A DNA stretch of 64,000 bases. Source: Nematostella vectensis (lineage: Eukaryota > Cnidaria > Anthozoa > Actiniaria > Edwardsiidae). A program made the position numbers and the translations under genes. The DNA lies in assembly GCF_932526225.1 (NCBI RefSeq), contig NC_064047.1:3905501-3969500 (forward strand). The letters run 5' to 3'. A model generated the notes under the pieces. The model had not been told where the DNA came from, ran no database searches, and saw nothing but the letters and a program-made list of their open reading frames with translations. Below are positions 42,201 through 52,234 of the stretch, piece after piece (position 1 is the stretch's first letter; each line of letters starts with the position of its first letter).

Positions 42201-45200
42201 TATAATATTTGTATGGGTTCTTTCTCCAGGATGATGGAGTCATTTTAAACGAAAAGAAATTGTAGAAATCTTTGCCGAGGCGAGAATGTGATTCGCGTTT
42301 CACTATCCCGTGTTACCTTACGCCCTTTACTATAGCTATGATAAAGACTGCCGTAAGCGGATATCTATCTGACCGCAAGCGAATTGAAAAGAGAGATATA
42401 ATACTATTGGCTGGTGCTGTGTGGTCAAACATTCTTTCGAGCCCGTGCATCTTTATGCCAGCAGCACAATCGAACTCACGGGTAGGTCGTTATACAGTCG
42501 TTTGACAAAAGGTTGTCGTCAACCAGCTTTGCGACTACGCGACAAGCCCGCATGTAAGCATGGGTAAAGAGCACTGTATAACTTCTGACTTATGCTCCCG
42601 GAGGAGGGAGGGGGGGGGGGGTTCTTCAGGGTAAAAGTGATAAGGATGTTCGTTGGGAAATTCGAAAAATACCCCTAAAAAATACCTGCACGCCAAAAAT
42701 TGCTACCCTAAAAAATACATCAGAAGCATTAAAAAATACCATTACTAAGAGAAAAGCCTATTTTTTTTTTTCTCGGATACCCCCTAAAAAAATAGCTGAG
42801 TCCCAATTTTGACCCCTAAAAAATACGACAGGAATCCCTATCAGTTCGACATGGAAGCCCCCCCGGGCTTATGCTGCATTCACACCAAAACCATGTTAAG
42901 TTACACAAGGTTTTTCTTTGCCTGATTTGCCAAGTTACTCATTGTGTTGCATTCTTAGCTAAATTATCACTTAGTAACATGAACAGTACCCTGGTTTTAT
43001 TAACGATTTTAACGATGGGTATACGCTATTAGCGGTTTGTGTCTCTATTTATGTGTGTACTATACCTTTTTAGGGAGCATAAATACAACTGCACGTCCTT
43101 GAGTGAATTATGTCGATCCATCAATTTCCATTGAAGCAATAAACAGTAAATATATATGGCTAGTTCTTCGCCATTAGACTCGTCAACATATGTCGTAGAT
43201 CCTCTGTTATTTCTCAAAGTCAGCGATCACTAAAACATTCTATTTAGATGGCGATAAAGATAGATCTGGAATTTTGTCAAAAATACAACGATGTTTTGCA
43301 AAGCTACCCATTAAGTGTCACACAGTGGGAACGCGTGTTCACTTCATTTGAGAACATGCATAATAAACAATTTGCCGGTGCTTTAGATAGAACCACAGGA
43401 AAAAAAAATCAATCCAGGAATTTGTTTATCTAGACTCAGGGGGTTAAAACCATTAAAGGGTATTCCTAAATCATGGCGCCATTCTTTGAACAATAATCAT
43501 CTCTTTTGTTAAGCATGAAGGCGTGGCAAAAAGCTTTCCTAACCTGGCTCTAATTAACAACCAAAGTATATAAGCTGCCCCATAAAAGCACGTACAAAGA
43601 GGAAGATAATTACGACCCCATTATCGCTACATTAATTCTCAAGACTGTCAATTTAAGGTGTAATTCTTAGTGCATTTCCGAAACCAGGTTGTTTAGAAGT
43701 TTTGGCCTTCTGCTGTAGAGGTTATCGGGCAGCGCTCTCGCAGATGATAATATATTAGCAAGCTTTCGCCTAAACCTCTTCAAGCCTCTAACTGCTGAAA
43801 GCATTCTCTAGATGTCTCAGTTATCGCGAGTTTTGATCGCTCGGCATGCCGGGAATTCTTTATGTGCGAGGGTGTCCGCGTTGACACCGGAAACGGGAAG
43901 GTTTTCGCGTTGTCATTATATCTGTAGGACAGGATCAAGTTCGTTGCAGGAGTAAATAAAGGGTTGAACCGTGAACATCAGAATTTCGAGCTCTTTTTTG
44001 CTTCCTATGAATTTAAAAAATCAGAAAAATATCGCTCGATTCCCAGGATAAAGGGCTAAGAAAGAAATAGAGTATCAATTAACAATTCTGTGAGTAACTC
44101 GGTGAAAATGACCCGGTATTAAGTTTAAAGTGGAAGTCTAACGCGTTCAAGCACAAACAGCATATAATAAGAACGATTCCCTTTCCGCACACATATCTTT
44201 TATATTCGAAAAAAAGTTCGGGACCCCTGTTCTGGTAATATGCGGAAAGAGCTAGTAACACAAAAAGAGAAGCCTGCTGAGGAGGGTAAATAAGGTGAAT
44301 GCCAACTAGGACATCCATAACAACCTCAGCTGCTTTCCCGCTCTCCAGTTGGTTAGTTCGGGAAATTATTGTTACCGGGCTTCCGGGATTCCTGTGGTGA
44401 GCAGTGACCCCTCCCCCCCCCCCCCCCTCCCCGAGCCCCAGGCATCGGCCCGAAAACCCCAAAACAGTAATTTACAAATAAAGCCGCTTTATCGAGAACC
44501 GGACAGCAGGCCTCGAACAACGACAATAAATGTTTTTAGTTTCTAGTCTCTCGGGACAATTCTACTAATTTTGAGCTTCTAGTAGAAAAAAGCCCTTCTT
44601 TCTGAGAGTGCATTACTCACCGTATAAGTGCACCGTTAGATATTGGAGTAGCTTTAAGGCCGGGATTACTCGTGGCATTAGGGCTTCCCTGGAAACACGC
44701 AACCACGAATACGTAAATTATAAATGATGATGGAGGTCTTCCCCGTAGAATTAGAGCTTCCCTTTAAAACACGCAAACATGAATACGCAAATATTAATGA
44801 TAATGATGGTCTTCCCCGCAGAATTAAAGTTTCTCTGCTAGTAATAAACATATATCATCATAATCATAATCATCATCATCATCATCATCATCATCAACAT
44901 CATTATCAACATCATCATCATCATCATCATCATCATCAACATCATTATCAACATCATCATCATCATCATCATCAACATTATTATCAACATCATTATCATA
45001 ATGTGATGATCAGCGATTGATAATGATAAGTATGATGATGGTGATGATGATCGATGGGAATCATAATGAAGATGATATGATCATAGGATTGACCGATAGG
45101 ATAGGGTTCTTGGGTCCAAATACCTCTGATTTGCGTCTCTCCCGAGGCTTCCTCTCCGGTGATTTTGGCCGATGAGGTCTGGATTGTCTTTGCGTTTGCG

Positions 45201-45357
45201 CACTGAACGCGCGCTCGATTGCGCACATTTCGTGGTATTCAAGTGGCCGCTGACCAGTATCGCCTCGTTGCCGTCGGCCCATGAGTTCCTCGTCCTTCTC
45301 TGCTTCCTTTTTGCGCCACTCAATATGCTTCAAGTAGTCTTTTCTTTCCCATGGGTA
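33265..45357 (-). CDS. Unrecognised RS/RE-rich coiled-coil protein, 5' end not found
   Basis: Five phase-compatible exons: 45357-45124, 44688-44621, 36458-35255, 34533-34050 and 33680-33265; 801 residues plus an unseen N-terminus. The first exon encodes YPWERKDYLKHIEWRKKEAE, charged and helical. The third holds a polar region (SSFFGLFRSSSDPDF, SWRKKSPAKR), then about 200 residues of Lys/Arg/Glu/Asp/Ser with RDRS, RSRE and HRS repeats, like splicing-factor RS/RE domains. The fourth has YHCHACQRS followed by heptad-like coiled coil, and the last ends in another coiled coil (RIEELESLLREI). I do not recognise the family; nuclear or centrosomal roles are both possible. The 8.2-kb intron depends on an exact phase-2 match (CG plus C). 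The donor of the first exon (GTATTT) is weak. MSWARARQNRAV near 45557 is a speculative start. Confidence 0.6.
34600..34908. mobile_element. Tc1/mariner-like MITE, degraded copy
   Basis: Homologous, in opposite orientation, to 48926-49238. The right end is AAAGAGTG followed by TA. The left end is eroded. Shared internal stretches include AGTGTATATAA and TTATTAGGAAGAG. It lies in an intron of the coiled-coil gene. Confidence 0.65.
35134..35243. mobile_element. Truncated MITE next to a splice donor
   Basis: GGTTCTCACTAGGACGAAAG at one end and a diverged complement (CTTGCGCTAACATCCTAGTG) at the other; related to 27941-28132. Its edge is about 11 nt from the donor of the large exon ending at 35255. 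A poly-G tract lies just to the left. Confidence 0.6.
36521..36615. repeat. Dispersed repeat, partner at 63392-63487
   Basis: Shares GCCTGGGACGAGCGC, ACCTGTGAT and a TTCAA-AT-GCGGC block with the copy near the right end of the window. Termini are undefined. Confidence 0.5.
41185..41314. mobile_element. MITE with CAGGCCCG termini
   Basis: Left CAGGCCCGCAGCCGTGGGAT and right CCTGGCTACGGGCCTG are imperfectly inverted. The same family as 10075-10233 and 57995-58134, with the characteristic ATTTTGAGC just inside the left end. Confidence 0.75.
41864..41975. mobile_element. Repeat element ending GGGTACGGGCCTGG, copy 2
   Basis: Partner of 29138-29275, without the (GT)n expansion. The terminus shares GGGCCTG with the CAGGCCCGTAGCC family, so it may be a deletion derivative. 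Confidence 0.7.
42590..42880. mobile_element. Probable MITE with internal CCCTAAAAAATAC repeats
   Basis: ATGCTCCCGGAGGAGGGAGG on the left and CCCCCCGGGCTTATGC on the right suggest loose inverted ends. CCCTAAAAAATA recurs at least four times inside. A 40-bp stretch just to its left (42531-42569) repeats 21416-21452. Confidence 0.55.
44690..44850. repeat. Tandem duplication over a splice-acceptor region
   Basis: A segment of about 72-75 bp (TTAGGGCTTCCCTGGAAACA through GGTCTTCCCCG) is duplicated once and begins a third time. On the minus strand it includes the acceptor and first bases of the 68-bp exon of the coiled-coil gene. Confidence 0.6.
44862..45010. repeat. (ATC)n microsatellite
   Basis: Long CATCAT/CAACAT array in the intron between the first two exons of the coiled-coil gene. 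The plus frame reads poly-His and is not a gene. Confidence 0.92.
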
Positions 45358-45739
45358 CTGAAAAACATACAAACAAGGGCTTCCGTTTTTAGCTCGATCT
45401 TATCAATGGACTAAGCTTGATGGTCTAGAAGTACTACTAGAATTGTGACGCGCTAGAAATACCAAAATCAACTTGCACAAAAATTTCCTGTTCATTTTTT
45501 ACTACGACTCGTTTTTCACCACCGCACGGTTTTGCCGCGCCCTCGCCCAAGACATTTTTTATGTAAAAAAATAGCTATTAGAAATTGATTAATATGTTAC
45601 AATTTGAAAGGTTTTGATCACCAGCTGAAGCCCTTGAGTTATTAGAAATCCTTTGTATTGAGAGCTACACTAAAACGACAGGTGATTTTATTTTTGTCTG
45701 CGGTAACGGGCTCCCTGTGCTGTTACTCGACGCTTGTTT

Positions 45740-48700
45740 TCAGGGCTTCTCACAACCAAACATGGCGGGTCCATCAAGACTTTCACTAAACAAGGCCTCT
45801 GAGAGGATGATATGACATATGTCTGACGACAAAAGTAACCTATTGCCCAAAGGTAAGTATAGTTTGCAATAGTGCCAACAGTAAACAAGGGAACATGAAA
45901 ATATTGGCCTTTAATGTCAAGCAAAATCCAGTTCGAATTTTGACGGCTTTTGAGATAAGCTTTTTTTTTTTGGGGGGGGGGGGGGGTGGGGGGGGGGGGA
46001 GAGGGGGATTGGGTAAAGGAGCATCCTATTTTGGGACGTTTGGTCATGCTTTATTACATTATTATTACAATTGTTATCATCGTTATTGTTTTTATAATAC
46101 CCCACGGTAAGCATCATTGTTACAACACTTGTCATGGCTTTTTAGTATCATTTGATATTATAGGTAGTCAATCAAACCAAATTACAATACAATACAATAT
46201 CCTTTATTTTACGAGGGTGACATTTTAACAATGCATATAAATAAAGAAATATATATGTATTTATATATCTGTTTTCTAACAAATGATTGAGTGATTTTGA
46301 GGAATCTGTGAATTCGCGCTAATGAATTCGAAGCATGAAATATATTACTTTATGGCCAGCATAGCTGTCAACTCTCCTGCATTAGGCGGGAGTCTCAAGA
46401 TTTTGAACCTTTTCTCAAGCCTAACTTTCTTGAAAATATCCATACATTTACTGTATTCTCCCACATTAGCTATCTTCTGATACATTTACTGCATTTTCTT
46501 AATATTTTTCCTAAAGTGAGTCTGACAGCTATGGGTCAGGGCCATGGCACATCCCCTCCCCCAAATATTTAAATTATAAGGAAATGACCAATAGGGGCAT
46601 TGTTGCGCCCTCAAATATTTTCTTAAATTTTCTCTATCATGCCCTCTTATACTCCGAGACCGGTTACAGCTCCACCAGTCTAAGGCCTTGAAGTGTTTTC
46701 ATTGAACTAAACTTAGAATTGCCAATATGTCATCTGACAGAAATGCACTGAACAAGCAGAGGAAAAAAAGGTAAAATCGAAAACTTGGTCTGAAGTTTTA
46801 AATAGTTTATAAATTTTGGATTTTTTTTAAAATTCTTATAGTAATACTCAAAATAACTTCATAATTTCACATTATCTCCAAATAAGAAATGAATTTGAAA
46901 TTAGACAGGTAATAAAAAAATACATCTGTAAACATATTTTTCAAGGAATTTTGATTACAAAAATGCACAGTTCCATGCAGATGTAAGCAGTTCTTTATTC
47001 TTCTCAAGTTTACATTCACATTAAGAAGGGTGCTGACTACATCACACTAACCCATTGATCCCTCAATCTGCCTATACTGGTGGTAAGAAGTACCCACAAG
47101 CCAAAAGAAAAAAAAAAGAAAAAAGAAAAAATAAACACAACAAGATTAAAATATCCAGGCATTAGTCTAAGAGATGAATGGTCTTGAAAGTATGCATCAG
47201 ACAAGAGATCAATGGGTTAAAAATCAAGGTTCAATTGATATAAGTGCCATACTATGCACCTATTATTTATACTTAATAATATTCTATCTATATCTTCATA
47301 TTATCTCAGTTTTCATAATTGTATCTTCAAAACAAATACAGGGCAGATCCAAGCATTGAGCAAACAAGGACAATGTTACCTGTATAACACAAAAATATAA
47401 GCAATACAATAATATAAATTAGATATCTTGACATTGAACAGTGTTTGGGTAAGAGATCCTCAACGACAACCCTATATACTAAAAAAATCCCTTTTCCCTC
47501 TTCCTCCAGAGCTTAGCCCCAGCCAAAGATCCATGTTATCCCCTTTCCACTGTCCTTTTTCTTCGTTTAGTAAAACAGCAGTGCTTCTGAGGGATAAGAG
47601 GGGGGAGATCTTCATGGACTAAAACTTTAGAAGGTCTATCATTGGGAGCTAAAATCCCTATATTTGATGTGTGCTTGAATTGAAGTAATGGTTTTGGGGT
47701 ATAGAATTCAAGCTCAGGTATTTACTTGGTGTTTTGGGATACCAGGATGCCATACAGAAAGTAAATCAAACACACCCCCCCCCCCCCCCCCCTCCATTGT
47801 AAGGATCTGCCCTTGAAAAAAGCATAGGTGTCAACTCTCCCACATTAGGTGGGAGTCTCAAGGTTTTGGACCCCTTCTCCCTTTCTCCCACGTTGAGCAA
47901 CAAATCTCCCGCTTTTTTGCGTTTTTTATTGCTTCCGAAAAATTATTCTATAGAAAATCATTATTTTTCCTATTTTCTATTAAAATATTTAAAACAATAA
48001 TTCCCTTGCACAGCGCAATTTAACTAACCCCCTCGTGAGATCTATGAGTGTATTTGTTTGCAAAAGCTTTCTTTACGGCATTGCCTGCGAGGTTATACCC
48101 ACCCCTCCCCCCAAAAAATGAATATACCTTATCCCCCCCCAAAAAAAAAATTCTCAAGCATTGAGATTTTCGGAGGTTGACACGTATGAAAAAGAGAAAT
48201 TTAGGGATGCGACCCTGTAACACTTACCTATAGAGACATGACCAGTGCTGCTAGTATACTTTACTAGCTCGATATCCACTGTGTACAAGCTTTGACTATC
48301 TGTAATATTCACTGGATGTGCAGTATCTGTGTGATAGTCACCACTACGAATCCAATTATCCTTTACATTGGACGCCCAGCCCATGTTCAATACAGCCGAT
48401 ACTTGATAATCTGAATGCTCTTTGTCGGGTCTCTTGCTAACCACACTGTAATGGAAAGATGCACCTTTCTTGTAAACGCTTACATCGACTTGAGTTACCA
48501 CTAAGATTTCGTGTCCGCCATCTTGTTTGCTCGAATCGGCGAAGGTGACTTTCAGATGCGAGTTCGCTGGGATAGACTCCGGTTCGGAGCCACTTTTGAA
48601 GTTTATTTTTCCCATAACTGTAATATTTCCCGTCACTCCCGCGATATTTCGCCGATATCTTTGTGATCTTGTTAAATTGGCGTCCGAGATCGAATCTCCG

Positions 48701-48837
48701 TGGCTTAACAAACAAAAAGTGCAAAAAATCATCACTAGAAAAGCAAATATTGGTGTAATAACTTTAAACGGCTTCCCTTGAGCAGATTTGCTTCCATTTC
48801 GAGGATGGCTTTTGCTTAATACGACGGATTCACCCAT
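45740..48837 (-). CDS. Type II membrane or secreted protein with YscW/YbaY-like domain
   Basis: Exon 1 (48837-48228) is firm: 203 codons from ATG to a strong GTAAGTG donor. A basic cytosolic N-terminus (about 25 residues) precedes a hydrophobic segment (VITPIFAFLVMIFCTFCLL, about 26-44), then RYRRN and a predicted beta-rich ectodomain. The order G-x-I-F, PANSHLKVTFADSSKQD, FHYSV, YQVSAVLNM, GDYHTDTAHPV resembles bacterial YbaY/YscW-type lipoproteins and their animal relatives; this is pattern memory and moderate at best. The terminal exon 45798-45740 fits by phase (EALFSESLDGPAMFGCEKP-stop), giving 222 residues, but it is short and plus-strand starts overlap it, so it is uncertain. Potential N-glycosylation sites include NLT, NIT and NIT. 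Function unknown. Confidence 0.6.
45965..46000. repeat. Poly-T/poly-G tract
   Basis: An uninterrupted T run followed by G runs broken by a single T; a typical core of eroded elements in this window. No termini were identified. Confidence 0.6.
46376..46526. mobile_element. TGTCAAC-type MITE, copy 2
   Basis: Left CATAGCTGTCAACTCTCC and right CTGACAGCTATG form inverted ends. ATTAGGCGGGAGTCTCAAGA is shared with copies at 27575 and 47829. Confidence 0.75.
46527..47828. other. Intron of the membrane-protein gene, nothing else recognised
   Basis: AT-rich DNA with a short A-run region near 47105 and a poly-C tract near 47775-47792. A potential mini-exon with a plus-strand GT donor at 46771 could not be linked to anything. 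Confidence 0.4.
47829..48182. mobile_element. TGTCAAC-type MITE, copy 3 (longest)
   Basis: TGTCAACTCTCCCACATTAG on the left and GGTTGACA on the right; 354 bp, longer than the other two copies, partly because of G/C-run and A-run insertions. It lies 45 nt from the exon 1 donor of the membrane-protein gene. Confidence 0.78.
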
Positions 48838-48925
48838 GTTTTACAATGATCGAGAGCTCGCCACCCTTCCTCATTTACCCTCACAGTTGTGTCAAATGCC
48901 TAGCAACGCTCTCTGAAATAAGATA

Positions 48926-49238
48926 CACTCTTTTTTTTATAAGAACGTCAAGCCTTAGATTTCACCAAATTTTAAGAACATGCTAGAACATGCCGAGGCT
49001 CAGATAGCAAAAAAAAATTGTTTTTGCTAGTCCTGATGCGTTCTTGTGCTCATAGTAACAACCTTATTGTTGCTATTGATCATTAGTGTAATTCTCTTCC
49101 TAATAATATTGGGTATTTTATTCTTATATACACTAACATTTAAGAACATCGTTAAGAACATATTCAGCCTTAAATTGTCCCAAAAATAAGAACGGCCCTG
49201 CCTCAACTGAAAATTAGACGTTCTTTTATAAAAGAGTG
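48926..49238. mobile_element. Tc1/mariner-like MITE, TA target site
   Basis: Ends CACTCTTTTTTTTATAAGAA and its complement (TTCTTTTATAAAAGAGTG) are flanked by TA on both sides. 313 bp, no coding capacity. A degraded inverted copy is at 34600-34908. It lies 88 bp upstream of the membrane-protein start, where it could supply promoter sequence. Confidence 0.85.
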
Positions 49239-49326
49239 TATTCGCAAAGCAGGACATATAAAAAGCACACCAAGCAAATGTATCATGCCAACAATGGTTT
49301 AACTAGGCAAGGCAAATGATCATCAA

Positions 49327-49440
49327 AAGAATATTTATTTATTTATTTATTTATTTATTTATTCATTATTTATTTATTTATTTATTTATTATTCATTATT
49401 GTTATTTATTTATTTATTTTTTTTATTTCTTATATTTTAT
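49327..49440. repeat. (TTTA)n microsatellite
   Basis: Tetranucleotide TTTA array with occasional ATTC interruptions. Confidence 0.95.
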
Positions 49441-51262
49441 TTCCTATTTATACCTACGATTTGTTTATTGTTTATTTGCTAGAATATACGAGTCGTTGAT
49501 CATCTGACATGAAGGATCAACTGCTTAAAACCCCATAAGTTCGAGCTTTCTAGGTTCCTCTACACAACTAGACACACCAAGGAACAATATTAAAAATAAA
49601 TAACAAGGAGTTCATAAAAGACGGAAAGACAATCACTTGCAAAGCTTCTATAAGTAAAAACCATAAGCGTCTAAAGTAAGCTGGGCGTTTTAGATTGGGG
49701 AAAATAACTGAAAATTAATAATTTCTTTCTTTGGCAACGTACATACCAATGGCTCCTACTGCAAATTCTCTGTATCTGCCATGCCGTCCACTCTAAGTGT
49801 CAGAATGAAGCAAGTTTGGAATATATATTCAGTTGTATTTATCAGCTCACACCGCGACTAACTAATGTTTTGCATTCTGTACATGACTTGCAAGAACCCC
49901 ATGGAGAAACGATTAATTTCTCTTTTTTTTTTACACGACCTTTGGTCTGTATTGGAATAAAAATAACTACAACTACTCTACCTCCCCCTTCTACCCCTAC
50001 AAAATATTATAAAAAGCAGTGGCGGATCTTGAGGATGGGGGGGGGGGGGGGGGGGGGGTTATACTGAGTATAGGAGTGCCGCCAAAGATCTGTAACCCTT
50101 GCCCTGTTTGGGATAAAATGTCGAAAAAACATTTATTGCTTATAAATGTGGACTTTAACAGCACACTACCAAACACACGTTGGCACCAGTCGGGCCAAGA
50201 CGAGACGCTAGCACAGTCTATTACCGGTGCAGTTCGGCAACCATGGACAGCTGTTTCGTTCTTATTAGGACTCGTCAGCATGGCATAGCCGGTTTGCCTC
50301 AGTTAAACTTCATCGTCAATAAACTGCAGGGCGACTTCGACTCGAACGAAGTGCTTTAAACCACAGCTTAGATCCATGTGGGATCTAGAGCTGCGACCGG
50401 GCTAGTGTGCTAGTCCACATTTATTGTTTGTACTTGGTGATTAAAGTGTAAGTGAAATTTAATTCCAAAAATTAGATACAAATATCATAAAAATTCTATT
50501 GTATGAAAAAGCATTTAAGAAAATCATATAGTCTAGAATCTCCTCTATGAAATTGAAAATGAATGAATGCAAGGAGAACATAAGAAAAGATACACTCCTT
50601 TTTACTGTTAAAAAAGTAATGTGATCGTATTTTATGAAACAGTTGCATTTTCATTAAGGCCAAGTAAAAAAAAGACATGTTTATCGTCCCCGCCTGCATC
50701 CTTTTTCGGGGCCGCATCAATATTTAAAATAAAAAAAAAATATGTATTTCTGCTGCTTTTTTGATTGTTTGTTCCTCACAACCTTTGCGGTGCCTGGGCA
50801 CTGAAATAAAGGCAGATGTTCCCGTTTCAAGGCTTTTCTTACGAATTTTTTCACCCGTTCGAAACATCGCGGAAATTTCCTTTGTGAACCGTAAGAATCT
50901 TTGATAAACCAAGAGAAAAAAATTAATTAAAAATATTAATTAAAAAGGGCCGCATGCTCCCTATTTTGATCTTATCAGGACAATAAACATGTATTCATTA
51001 TTACTTGGCCTAAGCATTAAGCAGCATTTTCATTTTGGCTAATTTTTATCTCCTAATCCTGTATTATTCTAAAACCAATAATACTAATAAGGTAAAACTT
51101 TAATTAAAAAGAACTTCAGAGACTGAAAGCAATCAAGTGTCGCTCAATTTCAATGTATTTTATCAATATATAAAAAAAAACTTTCTACTTATAAAATAGC
51201 CATCGACCAAACAACTCGAAGCCACAACTAGACAATCTTTAAGGGAATGCTCTAACGTCACG

Positions 51263-52155
51263 ATGGTGAACAGTACAAAAGAAGTTCCTGCACCTTTCGA
51301 GCATGTTCATTTAGTAGAGGCCATTGTGATTGTTATCGTAAATTTACTGGCGCTTGTAGTTTTTCTGAGAAGAAAATTTCGCAAGTCATATTACCTGCTC
51401 ATCAATTGACTGTCGCTGATTTTATTGTTGGGTTGACGCTGGGGGGTAGATCAATCCACGAGCTAACAAAATTGATCAACTTGAATGACCAGCACATATA
51501 TATTGGAGAATTTATAAACTACACTTTTCTCATAGGATCTGTGCTCTCTCTCATGGTTATAGCAAAGGAAAGGGCGTACGCCGCTCTGGTGCCTTTTATA
51601 CACCGTCTTCTTAAAAATAAGACTTACTTTATTGGAATTGCTCTAAAATGGATTTTTGCATCCCTAACTAGTATTGACAAAATATTAGCTATAGCAAAAG
51701 TACTCACAACAGTGCATTACAACATTTAGGTAATAGCACGAGTTGGCCTTTGTGCAATCTCTCTTGTGGTTGTGTTCTCGTGTTATCTGGCCATCTGGAT
51801 CAAGTTGAAGTTCGACAAACCTCTCCCAAACCAAAGACCAGCTAACAACAACAAAAACAACAAACTAACGATGACGCTATTTATCGTCACACTTATTTCA
51901 ATTATTTGCTTCTTACCTGCTGCTGTAACTCTTCTAAGGAAAGTCTTATTTCATGACCAGAGCAGCTTAATGTATCATATTGCAAGAGCGATAGTCTACG
52001 CAAATTCATTCGCAAACTTTGCCGTCTACACAGTTCGGATGCCAGAGTTTAGAAAAGAGCTATGCACAATCTTTAAAAGGCGTCACAGAACTAAACCATC
52101 AGTTAACAACAGAATACCTCCAAAAGCCTCTGAGACCAAGGTCTCTCCTCTGTAA
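51263..52155 (+). pseudogene. Class A GPCR paralogue 1, broken by frameshift and stop
   Basis: Single-exon rhodopsin-family receptor, clearly paralogous to 54663 and 61982. TM1 (LVEAIVIVIVNLLALVVF) and the start codon are intact. In TM2, LLIN is followed by a stop because one base is missing relative to the paralogues; the frame resumes at TVADFIVGLTLG. A second lesion is an in-frame TAG near 51727, where a paralogue has CAG. Downstream, IAKERAYAALVPF (TM3 end), CYLAIWIKLKF (TM5), ICFLPAAV (TM6) and NSFANFAVYTVRMPEFRKEL (TM7 and helix 8) are preserved, so inactivation looks recent. Sequencing error could explain one lesion but is less likely for both. Confidence 0.85.
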
Positions 52156-52234
52156 TTGTTAGAACATACAAGCTCAAAACGCAGAAGACTGGATAAAAAA
52201 AACTTGTAGGTTCTGATTAATCACAACAGTTCCA

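Larger units (their letters stand above)
36459..44620. other. 8.2-kb intron of the coiled-coil gene; repeats only
   Basis: AT-rich sequence with element copies at 36521, 41185, 41864 and 42590. No frame with convincing coding character was found on either strand. A 47-codon plus frame at 43812 looks like a mitochondrial presequence but has no partner exon. If the intron join is wrong, this interval is intergenic and the first two exons of the coiled-coil gene belong elsewhere. Confidence 0.5.
48838..51262. other. Intergenic region between membrane-protein gene and GPCR cluster
   Basis: Contains the TA-flanked MITE at 48926, a TTTA microsatellite, and at about 50017 an element start (CAGTGGCGGATCTTGAGGAT) running into a long poly-G tract. 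No gene was recognised. Confidence 0.5.

Noticed and set aside
43248-43433. 61-codon plus frame MAIKIDLEFCQKYND...
   Set aside because: Balanced composition but no splice partners or family; it could be chance in a long intron.
45819-45852. Plus-strand mini-exon MSDDKSNLLPK with a strong GTAAGTAT donor, and a similar one at 46727-46770
   Set aside because: No downstream exons could be joined, and the region near the first is better explained, though weakly, as the last exon of the minus-strand membrane-protein gene. ATG-GCG-GGT on the plus strand at about 45762 adds ambiguity.
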